From: Pelagophyceae sp. CCMP2097 | Taxonomy: Eukaryota; Sar; Pelagophyceae | Reading direction: 5' to 3' | Assembly: GCA_026770575.1 (NCBI GenBank) | Contig: MU657271.1 | Location: forward strand, 157,938-170,231 | Length of the DNA stretch: 12,294 bases | Part shown: positions 1 to 8,047 of the stretch, piece after piece | Layout of the letters: each line of letters opens with the position of its first letter | Position numbering within the stretch: position 1 is the stretch's first letter | The notes under the pieces: generated by a model | The model's input: only the letters and a program-made list of their open reading frames with translations | Told to the model about the DNA's origin: nothing | The model's database searches: none | Program-made: the position numbers and the translations under genes

Positions 1-727
1 CGATACCTGCGTTCCAAGGGTGCGTGCGGGGTCCCATAGGAGGATGCACACCCGCGGCAGGCCCAGGTCCATTTGGGGCAGCATTTTCGGATTGCAGAGT
101 CGCACCAGAGTTGCGCCGCGGCGGCATTGCTGGCGGCCTGAGCCTCGGCGTGGGCCTCGGCTTGGGCCGCGGCTTGGGCCGTGGCGGCGGCAGTCGCAGC
201 TGCGGCTTGGGCCGTGGCCTCGGCGAGCGACACCGCGCTCGGCGATGGTTCGTCGGCGCCGGTTTCGCGGGTCCGCTTTGCCGCGTCGGCGGGTGGACCG
301 CGGTCGTCTTCAGATAGTCGACGAGTTGGATCGGCCAGACGGCGCGCGGGGAAAACCTCTCGTCGTGAAAGCCTCTCACACAGGACGTGCCCGGCAGCCG
401 GGCCTTGAACGTGTACCACTTGAGGTAAGCGCCGGTATCCGTCTTCGAGTACGGGGCCTTTGGCTGCTCAAAGTTTAGATGGTGGCAGCTGTTCACAAGA
501 TAAATCTCGTACCCTGCGAGCTGCGCCGAGGTGCCGAGCTCATCGAACCACTCATTGAAGATGTCCGATAAGAGGTTGAGCAGCTCGTACCAGGTGGAGT
601 ACTTGTGCTGCGACCAAAAGGCACGCGCCGGCTTTATACAAAATGGCACGCCTCTGATCGCACCGCCCGTTGCCCTGTCCAAACGGTGGAACTGCGCGAC
701 GAGCCCCTCACAGCCAAGGCCGTCCAT
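1..727 (-). CDS. Unrecognised protein, N-terminal part, runs off window edge
   Basis: The frame stays open from 763 to base 1, and the first ATG is at 727-725 (MDGLGCEG...), giving about 242 codons with no stop. The first ~150 residues look like a folded, aromatic-rich domain (for example STWYELLNLL, IFNEWFDEL, GYEIYLVNSC, YLKWYTFKARLPG). After about residue 155 it becomes a low-complexity Pro/Arg/Lys linker with repeated RPKP units. An overlapping frame over 1-250 reads as Ala/Gln-rich and ends in a Cys-rich stretch, so a frame change near 250 is possible. The frame is also open upstream of the ATG for about 28 codons (...FAELSELDDLLCS...) until an in-frame TAG at 766-764, so the true start may lie farther upstream, or the gene may be damaged like its neighbour. 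It follows the large broken gene on the same strand after about 260 bp. I do not recognise the family, and no catalytic motif is visible. Confidence 0.5.
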   Translation of the reverse strand, partial: MDGLGCEGLVAQFHRLDRATGGAIRGVPFCIKPARAFWSQHKYSTWYELLNLLSDIFNEWFDELGTSAQLAGYEIYLVNSCHHLNFEQPKAPYSKTDTGAYLKWYTFKARLPGTSCVRGFHDERFSPRAVWPIQLVDYLKTTAVHPPTRQSGPAKPAPTNHRRARCRSPRPRPKPQLRLPPPRPKPRPKPRPTPRLRPPAMPPRRNSGATLQSENAAPNGPGPAAGVHPPMGPRTHPWNAGI

Positions 728-925
728 CGTTCTAGGGCCGCGGCCCAGGGCCGCGACCCGACTCTATGGGCGCCTATAGGCGCGTACAGAGCACAGAAGA
801 TCGTCCAGCTCGGAGAGCTCGGCGAACGAGCGAACGTGAAAAACGTGTGTTCACGCGTACCATCTTGAGTTCCGAAAACCTCTCTCTCCAACCAGCCGTG
901 TCGGAACGGGAGTTGAGTAATGGTA

Positions 926-965
926 GAGAGAGATATGGGTCGGGCGTATCTTCCATATCTCTCTC
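926..965. repeat. Perfect 13-bp hairpin between the two left-hand genes
   Basis: The arm GAGAGAGATATGG at 926-938 is exactly complementary to CCATATCTCTCTC at 953-965, with a 14-nt loop. It sits about 25 bp downstream of the stop of the large gene and upstream of the next gene on the same strand. It could be a 3'-end RNA structure or the remnant of a small inverted repeat. It is not followed by a T-tract on the minus strand, so a bacterial-type terminator is not supported. The rest of 728-989 shows nothing else I can name. Confidence 0.55.
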
Positions 966-3469
966 TCACAGAGCAAGGTCCATCGGTCCTTAAACATGTT
1001 CTTTTTCTCTATCCAACGCGGCGCCGGCCAATGACAGCGCCGAGCTGATGCGCCGCACTCCACCCGTGGAGGCTTCGCCGTGCCTGGACTCCATCTTCTC
1101 GACGGCGACGATAACAGCCAAGTCAAAGACGGGGGTCCAGCCCACATTGGCAGCGGCGTCGGCGGCCGACAGCGTCGCCGGCTCGGTTTGGCGCCCGAGC
1201 TTGCACTCCCAGTGCAGCACTCCGCCGACGCGCGCGCTGCCGTCGAGGCCGCGGATGACCACTCCATCGCACGTCGCGCACTGGTACGATAGCGGCATCG
1301 TCTCAGAGCCATTAAATCTCGTCTTGATCTTGTCCTCCTTGGCCTTTAGCTCGTCGAAGACCGCCACGTCCACCACCGGCGGGAGCTTGCCCCACTTGCT
1401 CGCGTCGGCGCAGAAAAAGGCAAAGATCTTCTCCGATGTCATGTTTTGGACTTTCGGCGTCGTCGCCGCACCGCGCCGCGTCGCGCCGCCCTCGTTGAAG
1501 CGCGCGTACGTTTTGCCGTTGCGACCGTTGACTCGGACGTCGCACTGAAGGACCGTCGCCCACGCCGCTTTAAACGCGGACTTGTGCTGCGGCGTAAACT
1601 GAATAACCACCGTAAACGTCTTCGAGGCGGCTTCGGCAAAGTCGACGAGCCCCGTGCCTTTGATCGCAGCGCAGCCGACGAGCTCCAGCGTGATGGTCTC
1701 GTTCGACGCTGCACTCGCGCCCCACACCCACGAAAAGACAGAGTTCCACAGCCACGTCGCCTCGACCTTGTCGCCACTTGGCCCGTGAGTGCCAGGCCCA
1801 GCTTGCGGTGAGCGTACTTGATCCTGAGCTCGACGCTGTACCCGCGCCCCGACATTGCAGCAAAAGGGCCGCCGTTGGACCGCGATAATTGCACGGAGTG
1901 CAGCGTCACGTTTTTCACGGAGAGGCCCTGTGTCAGCAGTCCGCGTGACGCTGATGCCGTCGTTGCGACGGCGTCGTCCGGCGCCATAGCGTTGTCCTCC
2001 ATCGAACCTTCCGCCGCCTCGTCATCCGAGTCGGCCGCGGTGTCTGACGATAAGCTCCGTTTCGCCGCGCGCTTCACCGCCTCTCCCGCGCGGTGCACCG
2101 CGTCGAGGCGGGCGGACGACTCGGCCATGCGTCGCAGCGTGGCGATTCCCTCGAACTCGCCCTCGAGCGTCTGCACAGCGCGCGCTCGGCCTCGCCGGCC
2201 TTTGGGCCGCCGTATAAAGGGCCGGTGTTTGAGACGCACTTCCCGACGTGGTGCAAGTGCTCGAGGCTCGACTCACTCGCCCAGCGTGGCGTCATCCCGG
2301 CGCAGATGATGCGGTAGATGCCCGACGCCGAGTGGTTGAGCACGTGCCGGATCGACACCCCGAGCGCCTTGGGTCCAAACAGCAGCACTATCATCTCGCC
2401 AATGTATCGGCCACGCCGCAGGAAATCTTTGTAAAGCAGCACGACGCGCTCGAACGAGCCTGCGTGGAAGATCTTGTGCAGCTGCTTGGCGGCGCGCAGC
2501 CACCGCTCCAGTCGCTTGACCCTCCACTTGCCCATGGGCGCCAGACATGGGAACGTGCTTCGACTCCAACCAAAGTTCCGCGGAAATCAAGTTCGCGCCC
2601 GCGGCCTGCATTAAACGCCCCGCGTTGCCGACGCCGAGGCCCAGCTAGACGGCGCCGCCCTCTCCGATGCTCGCCTTGACTCGAGGTCGACGCCAAACGT
2701 CTTTTTCACGTAATCTAAATGCTTCGGACCGACCCCGATAATGTTCGCGGCGTGCTGGAGGACCAGCGAGAGGTAGTTGCTTGCAGCGCGGCCGTCGGCG
2801 TGGAGCGTGCCGTACACGCGCTGCACGCGGTCGGCGAAGCCAAGCGCCTTCGCGCGAACGCCAAAGTCTCGCAGATGAGCTTTTGGCGCCTCGCCTTCGT
2901 AGCTGAGGCCCGCGGACCAATCCATGGTGTGCGTCGTCGCCTGGTGGTACATCAACTTTCCGGCGGCGTCAGTCTCCTGCGCGCACGACTTCACGACGCC
3001 GTTGCGGTAATCGTGCCGCGGCTGCGTTTAACCCCCCTTGCCGCACGACTCGATGTACTGCGCGTGGTCGTCGGCGTGGCCGAAAAAGGCGTAGGACACC
3101 TTGCCACTTATAAAGCGCGCGTCGGCCTGGCCGTCCCAGTTTCCCCCCGGGTCCTGGAAGCTGCCGAGCACGTGCATCTCGCGCGTCTCCTTCATGAGCG
3201 TCGCGGGGTCGCGGCCGGCGCCGTACCAGTGCTCGTCCATCTCCGGGTAGTGGTCGTTGGTGTTCGTATTCACGTACATCACGCAGAAGCTGTCGTTTTC
3301 GCCGGCGAACGGGCCGGCCTCACAGACCTTACCCGTCGCCTTGGAGTGGTGCCGCTGGCCCAGCTTGCGCGAGCGGTAACAGACCGCCGCGTCGGTGCTG
3401 ATGATCTCGTTGACTCCGCCCGCTGCGAGCCCGATCATGCCGACTTCGAAGCCCTTCGAAGCCGCGTAC

Positions 3470-3544
3470 CTAAAATGTCATAAAATCACAAGGCAGCCCG
3501 CCCAGGAGGACCTTACCCTGGCGGAGTCGCCTCAACCGACTTAC
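3470..3544 (-). other. Intron, 75 nt, GT-AG
   Basis: The donor reads GAG|GTAAGT at 3544 and the acceptor TTTTAG|GT ends at 3470, with a T-rich 3' end. Splicing joins ...RVARVR to YAASKGF... in the same frame. Unspliced, the stretch carries three in-frame stops (TAA, TGA, TGA), so removal is needed for the protein to continue. This is the strongest sign that the window is eukaryotic nuclear DNA. Confidence 0.8.
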
Positions 3545-5664
3545 CTCACGCGCGCCACTCGCTGATCGATGCCCTTGAGGGGCACTGCTCGCGTCGGAGG
3601 AGTCGCAAAGAGGTTATGCATCGCGTAGATCTTGTTGATCGTGACCGAGCAGCCGCCGCCGCCGCCGGCGTCGCGCCCTTTGAGGTTCGCCTTAAGGCGC
3701 GCCAAGTCTGAGGCCACGTTACCCCGAAGCCACTCAGGGCCCGGCAAAAGGTCGACGAGGAGGCCGAGCTTGTCTTCGACGCGCTTGTTCACTCGATCTC
3801 ACAGCGCGCGCCAACTCGCCTCGGACGGCCGCAAGAGCACAAACAAATCGCGCCCCGCGGACCGAAGGGTCGACTCGAGCTCGCCCAGCACCTCTCGTTA
3901 AATCGCGAGCTTTGTCTCGCCGTTGCGGCACCGCTCCGCGAGCTCGTCCAGGTACGAATCAAGGCCCTTGTCCTCGAAAAGGCCCACGAGCAAGTTGAAC
4001 ACGTCCTTCTCGACGCCGGCGTGCCCGAAGCTTCCGTGCGGCTGCTCGACGGTGAGCCGCGGCTTGGGCGGCGTCGGCGGCATCGATGCAGGCGGCCCCG
4101 GGAGGTTGACGCACGCAATCATGCCAGTCGGCTCTAAAAACGACGCCTTCGGCGTTTTCGGAGGTGGTGAGCTAGGCGCCGTAGTCATGGCGAGCTTGTC
4201 GGCTTCAGTCTCCCGCTTGCGTTTCGCCGCCAGATCGGCCAGCACACGCACGATCCGATAGAGCAGCTCCGATCTGCCCTGCTGGACGTCGGAGCCGGGA
4301 GTCCGCACCTTCCTCCGCTTCGCCGCGAGCAGCTCGATGGCCGCGTTGTCGCGGTCGTCCTACCCCAAGCGCTCGCCGAGAGCGGCGATAAAATATCCTT
4401 GCGAGACGTCGCACGCCTCTGCGCACGCGAAATCGACAGCAGTCAGCCACTGTCGCTTCCGAGAGTCGCGTGCCGCGACGAGCGCGGCGATCGCAGCAGC
4501 AACGGCGCCGCGGATCGTGCTGTCGTCCAGCTTGAGGCGCGCGACGCGCAGCGCGAGCACCGTGGCAGCCTCGACCTCAGCTGCAATGGCGTCCTTGCTC
4601 GTGAGGACGACGCCCAGCACGCGCTCCGGCGCGAGCTTCGAAGCCCCGTCTGCAATGGGCACCTCGAGTTTCGTAGCGTCTGCGAAAGTGCGTACGAGTT
4701 CGCCGGCGATCGACGGCGGTAAAAGCTGAAACAGCGCAACAAAGCAGGGCAGCGGACGAACGACCGCCACAGCGACGTCTGCCAAATGGAGATGCCGCAG
4801 CTGCCGCCGCCCGCCGGCCTCAAAGACCCTTCCCGCCAACGACTCCAGGTTTTCGGTGCGAGGATCGAACCCACTGATCTCCAGCAGCTCAAACGCCTTC
4901 TTCCGCGACGTCTTCAGCTTACACACCACGATGTCCCCGAACGTGCCGTCTACAAGCGCGGCGAGCGAGAACGCAGCGGGTGGGGGCGAGCCGCCGGTCG
5001 CCCCGTCGTCATCCGACGCAGAGGCCTCTCCGCTATCCGGCGACGAAGCCGTATCTCCTCGCGCGAGTAAGACCGCGGCGCCGACTGCCACCGCAGCGCG
5101 CGGAAGCGAGAAGAAGACCGTGCCCTCGCCCCAAACGACCTGGGTGGCGAGCGGGAATGACGCGCGGACCACCTCGTCGACGCCTTCAGTGGTCAAAATG
5201 CCCAGGCCACCCGAAAGCTCGGCGCCCGTGACCGAGACGCGGACCAGCGCGCCGGGCGAGAGCGAGCTGGGGAACGTCTCACCAACGTTCGACGCCGCGG
5301 CATTCGCTCGTCCCGAGTCCGCAGCATCCTCCTCCCGCGCCTCGTCTTCGTCAAACGCCAAACCGGCCGAGGACGCATCAGGATCCTGGCCGTTAGCCAG
5401 CAGCACGATGTGCGTCTTCCGCCGCGCACCAAGCGTCATATTGCCCAAATGGAAACCGCGCGTCTCTAAAAACCGCGTTTTGGATCGAATCCAAGCCGCG
5501 TCGACGCCGGCGCGGCTCGCGAGACGATCAATATCGTACCACGAACCCTCTTTCGACATGTATCGCCGCAGCGCGGCCGCGCATGCGTCGTTTGCGACCA
5601 TCTTCGCGACTGCCGAGCGACGTAGGAGGCCAATACGCCGCCGACCGAGTTCAAGCCGCCGAAC

Positions 5665-5769
5665 CTGCGTGCGCGGGTCCCAAAGTAGCATGTTTGGTAT
5701 GGTGCGGCAAAGTTTCCCCCGTGTTTCGAACAGAGCGTGGTGGTCATCAACCGCGAAAAAAACACTCAC
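5665..5769 (-). other. Probable intron, 105 nt, GT-AG
   Basis: A strong donor, TGC|GTGAGT, at 5769 is followed by a T-run, and the acceptor ACGCAG|GTT ends at 5665. Both boundaries fall between codons of the same frame, joining ...LAAGHLC to VRRLELG.... The intron is 35 codons long with no in-frame stop, so it is also readable as coding. The splice-site quality and the less coding-like sequence inside favour an intron. The exon upstream is open back to a TGA at 5937-5935 but has no in-frame ATG, so an additional upstream exon or a lost start must be assumed. Confidence 0.55.
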
Positions 5770-5859
5770 GCAAAGATGCCCGGCGGCGAGACAAATCCCA
5801 AGTCCAACTCTGGGCCACTTCGTGAGCGGCCCAGGGTACACCCACCCTCGCGGGCCCAA

Positions 5860-6080
5860 CCGTTTGCGCGCGACGCGTCGCGCTCCTTGAGCGCGGAGCC
5901 GACGCGCACTTTGGGATCGAGTTAACCTCCGCCTTCAAGTTGCCTTGCAGAATCATTTAGCGAATTAAAACCTCGCTCCGTCGTGACCGAAGCGGCACTC
6001 GTGGCGTTCCAGCCAAAAAAAGGTCTTGTTTCTGATCAACCCCACAACAGTGTACAGACAATGCGCGTGTATAGTCCATC
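5860..6080. other. Upstream flank of the large gene, little to see
   Basis: Going rightward, the sequence shifts from GC-rich to AT-richer near 5940. A short minus-strand frame starts with ATG at 5956 and runs 69 codons, but it does not join in frame to the next exon, so I do not call it a gene. No TATA box or other promoter motif stands out. Confidence 0.3.
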
Positions 6081-6169
6081 TTGTCAAAAGCGCAACAGGC
6101 ACGCTAGTTATACACATAGCAATCTCATGGCGCTTTTAAATCTAGGCAGCTTCATTGCGCTTTTGACAA
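6081..6169. mobile_element. Small inverted-repeat element, 89 bp
   Basis: The 15-bp arm TTGTCAAAAGCGCAA (6081-6095) is repeated as its perfect reverse complement at 6155-6169. A weaker second pair (GCTAG/CTAGG) lies inside. The motif GCGCTTTT recurs at 6130, 6157 and 6173. Size and symmetry fit a miniature foldback element, but no clean target duplication is visible. It cannot encode a protein. Confidence 0.45.
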
Positions 6170-6215
6170 AATGCGCTTTTAGGCGCATTTTTAGAATGCG
6201 CCTTTTAGGCGCATT
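6170..6215. repeat. Two tandem hairpins of the same sequence
   Basis: AATGCGC (6170-6176) pairs with GCGCATT (6183-6189), and AATGCGCC (6195-6202) pairs with GGCGCATT (6208-6215), both around a TTTTA-type loop. The two hairpins are near-identical direct copies. They sit directly against the left end of the 1.8-kb element that begins at 6223. Confidence 0.6.
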
Positions 6216-6343
6216 TTGAGATTAGACAAGTTCACCTTTTTTTTACTTGTTCAAAACTCGTTCAGAAAATGGCAAATAAACAGTTCTGAACAGTTCTGAA
6301 CCTATTAAAAAAGACCGAAATATGAACTCAAAGTTCAGTTTAA

Positions 6344-7023
6344 TAGGGCGTTTTTTAGAATGTTGGCAGTTGCAACGATCCAGGGCCTTTCGCCATTGCG
6401 CACCACTGGCCCCCCCTCCGAGCGTGTTTGCGGGCTTACAGGGCAGGTCTGGGGCTAGGCTGGACCCTGCCAAAGCGGCTGCGTCACCGGCGCCCGACTT
6501 GGGGCTGGAGAGGACGCGGAAACTCAAAGGCTTGCAAAAACAAGCTAAAACAAGAGCTAAAAAAAATCTTATCCTTAAAGTGTTTTTAGAGCTTTTCCCC
6601 CTGATATCAAAAACACGTTCCATCGACGGATTCGGGCAGATCAAGCCTTGATCTCCCCGAATCCGTCAATGGGACGTGTTTTGGATATCAGGGGAAAAGC
6701 TAAAATGTACGTTGTTTTCAATAATACCACCTTTTGACGACACCGTAGGCGGCGGGGAGGGGGGCGACGGCTGGGGGTTCATATACATTATCGACACTGT
6801 TTTCCGTGCTGAGTTCGCCTGGCTACTCAGATTCTTCGTGGGCGCCAAGCCTGAAGAGATACCAACCTCAAATGGCCAAGGCGCGTCCGAATAAAAAATT
6901 TAAGCTCGCCACGCAATTCTACGCCCAAAACTACCCAAGAGATGCATTAACCTCCCAGCGAATTAAGGAGCGCAACACCGCGGCCCGGGCAGCCAACATT
7001 CTTATATATAAAAACGCTCTCTT
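6344..7023. mobile_element. MITE copy 1, TTAA-flanked
   Basis: The element is bounded by TTAA at 6340-6343 and 7024-7027. The left end reads TAGGGCGTTTTTTAGAATG followed by TTGGCAG. The right end, reverse-complemented, reads AAGAGAGCGTTTTTATATATAAGAATG then TTGGCTG, so the inverted repeats are about 25-30 bp with some wear. The body is clearly homologous to copy 2 in the same orientation. It carries a long near-perfect hairpin at 6591-6700. Short open frames inside are not coding-like. TTAA duplications are typical of the piggyBac superfamily, but the terminal bases are not the usual CCC, so the superfamily stays open. Confidence 0.75.
6591..6700. repeat. Long internal hairpin of MITE copy 1
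   Basis: Arms of about 54 bp (6591-6645 and 6647-6700) pair around a single-base centre at 6646. By eye about 50 positions pair. The arms begin and end with GCTTTTCCCC/GGGGAAAAGC and meet at GATCAAG/CTTGATC. Confidence 0.8.
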
Positions 7024-7027
7024 TTAA

Positions 7028-7723
7028 GAGAGCGTTATTTTTAGAATGTTGGCAGTTGCAACGATCCAGGGCCTTTCGCCATTGCGCACCACTGGGGCCC
7101 CCTCCTAGCGTGGTTGGGGGCTTATAGGGCGGGTATGGGGCAGGGCTGGGCCCTGCCAAAGCGGCTGCGTCTCTGGTGCCCGACCCAAGGCTGCAGAAGA
7201 CGCGGAATCTCAAAGGCCCGCGAAATTAAGCTAAACGGGAACTAGCTAAATCTTATCCTTAGAGTGATATTGAAACTTTGTTTCCTGACGTCGGAGAAGG
7301 GGCAAATCGACGGATTCGGGGAGATCAGGACGACGGATTCGAGGCGATCAGGACCTGATCTCTCCGAATCCGCCGATTTGCCCCTTTTAAGAAGAGGAAA
7401 ACAAAAAGTTAAATGTACGTCGTTTTCAATAATAGCACCTTTCGACGACACCGCAGGCGGCGGGGAGGGGGCAACGGCTGGGGATTCTTGTGCATTATCG
7501 ACACAGTTTTCGACTGCGGATGCGCCTGGCTAGTCAGATTCTTCGTGGGCGCCACCTCTGAAGTGACGCCGACCTCAAAATGGCCTAGGCGCGGCCGAAT
7601 GAAAAATTAAGCTCGCCACGCGATTCTACGCCTAAAACTGCCCAAGAGATGCATTAACCTCCCAGCGAATTAAGGAGCGTAACATTGCGGCCCGGGCAGC
7701 CAACATTCTAAAAAAACGCTCTC
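7028..7723. mobile_element. MITE copy 2, TTAA-flanked, tandem to copy 1
   Basis: TTAA lies at 7024-7027 and 7724-7727. The inverted repeats are nearly perfect: GAGAGCGTTATTTTTAGAAT at 7028-7047 against GAGAGCGTTTTTTTAGAATG read inward from 7723, both continuing into GTTGGC. The TTAA at 7024-7027 is shared with copy 1, so the pair is head-to-tail with a single middle target site. At 7276-7408 it has an internal hairpin with a 23-bp central tandem duplication (7307-7352). Better-preserved termini suggest this copy is the younger of the two. Confidence 0.8.
7276..7408. repeat. Long internal hairpin of MITE copy 2
   Basis: The left arm (7276-7329) and right arm (7354-7408) pair best over GGGGCAAATCGACGGATTCG and its partner. 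The centre holds a second, diverged copy of the CGACGGATTC...GATCAGG unit (7331-7352). The outer arm sequence differs from that of copy 1, yet still pairs internally. Confidence 0.75.
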
Positions 7724-8047
7724 TTAAAACTGGTTCAGAACTTGTTCTGAACTGTTCTGGACTGAGGGAAAACGCAAATGTGGCTGTCTCAGTTGTTCAA
7801 AAAATAAAAATAAATTTAGTGAGGCTTTTTTCAAATCCATATCAGGTTCGAGATGCCGCCAATGGGGTTCGAACTGGCTCACCTAGAGCGGGACGTGACT
7901 GTAATCGCCAAAATAAAAATAATAAAATGCCGCCGCCTCCGAGGGCTAAACTCAAAGTGCAAATACGACTTCTGAACTCTTCCGAACTTCGCCTTAGCTC
8001 GTATTTGCGAACGAGTTTTGAACAAGTTAAAAATGCGAACTTGTCTA

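Larger units (their letters stand above)
990..5859 (-). pseudogene. Very large unrecognised protein gene, broken by stops and frameshifts
   Basis: One coding sequence can be followed from about 5859 to a TAA at 992-990, ~1,550-1,600 codons once two introns (5769-5665, 3544-3470) are removed. One reading frame holds from 5859 to ~2690 but is interrupted by TAG at 4362-4360, TAA at 3900-3898, TGA at 3801-3799 and TAA at 3030-3028. Coding-like sequence continues on both sides of each. Frame changes follow near 2685, 2540, 2180 and 1780, with another TAG at 2647-2645. Visible layout: helical N-terminal domain (residues ~80-155 from 5859), acidic linker (~169-182), beta-rich stretch (~200-265), Asp/Ser linker, helical region, a basic KRRKV motif (near 4320) suggesting nuclear localisation, a Pro-rich linker, then a long domain rich in Gly, His and aromatics. 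The C-terminus holds a lone CATC motif. The first in-frame ATG is at 5691, inside the proposed first intron, so the true start is unknown. I know no family that fits. Mobile-element or viral origin is possible but unproven. Confidence 0.6.
6223..8047. mobile_element. 1.8-kb terminal-inverted-repeat element, non-autonomous, hAT-like at best
   Basis: The left end TAGACAAGTTC (6223-6233) is mirrored by GAACTTGTCTA at 8037-8047. After a small indel, ACTTGTTCAAAACTCGTTC near 6245-6263 is again mirrored on the right. Flanking 8-mers TTTGAGAT (6215-6222) and TTAGCGAT (8048-8055) match at 6 of 8 positions, as an aged 8-bp target duplication would. Both ends are packed with GTTC/GAAC words, resembling subterminal transposase-binding repeats. 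Subtracting the inner insertion (6344-7723) leaves an original element of about 440 bp. No coding sequence is present. An 8-bp duplication with subterminal repeats suggests hAT, but the terminal sequence fits the hAT consensus only partly. Confidence 0.55.

Noticed and set aside
2719..3483. 254-codon open frame on the plus strand
   Set aside because: Antisense to minus-strand coding that has a clear intron and continuous protein-like sequence; its Val/Arg/Ala-rich product shows no domain.
4300..4362. The TAG at 4362-4360 as the start of an intron (GTAGGA...GGAAG)
   Set aside because: The proposed splice changes the reading frame and would remove coding-like sequence (AIELLAAKRRK).
990..5859. 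Stop-codon reassignment (all three stops read as amino acids)
   Set aside because: The RING gene end and other frames still end sensibly at normal stops, and frameshifts occur in the same gene. Pseudogene decay or assembly error is simpler.
4856..5890. 344-codon open frame on the plus strand
   Set aside because: It lies antisense to the well-supported minus-strand coding of the large gene, is Ser/Arg/Pro-rich with no motif, and is the expected shadow in GC-rich DNA.
6322..7610. Short open frames within the two MITE copies
   Set aside because: They are not conserved between the two copies, overlap the hairpins, and have no protein-like composition; the elements are non-coding.
7845..7885. 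Two GGTTCGA words resembling B boxes inside the 1.8-kb element
   Set aside because: No matching A box or folded tRNA. The GTTCGAAC words are better explained by the GTTC/GAAC-rich ends of the transposon.
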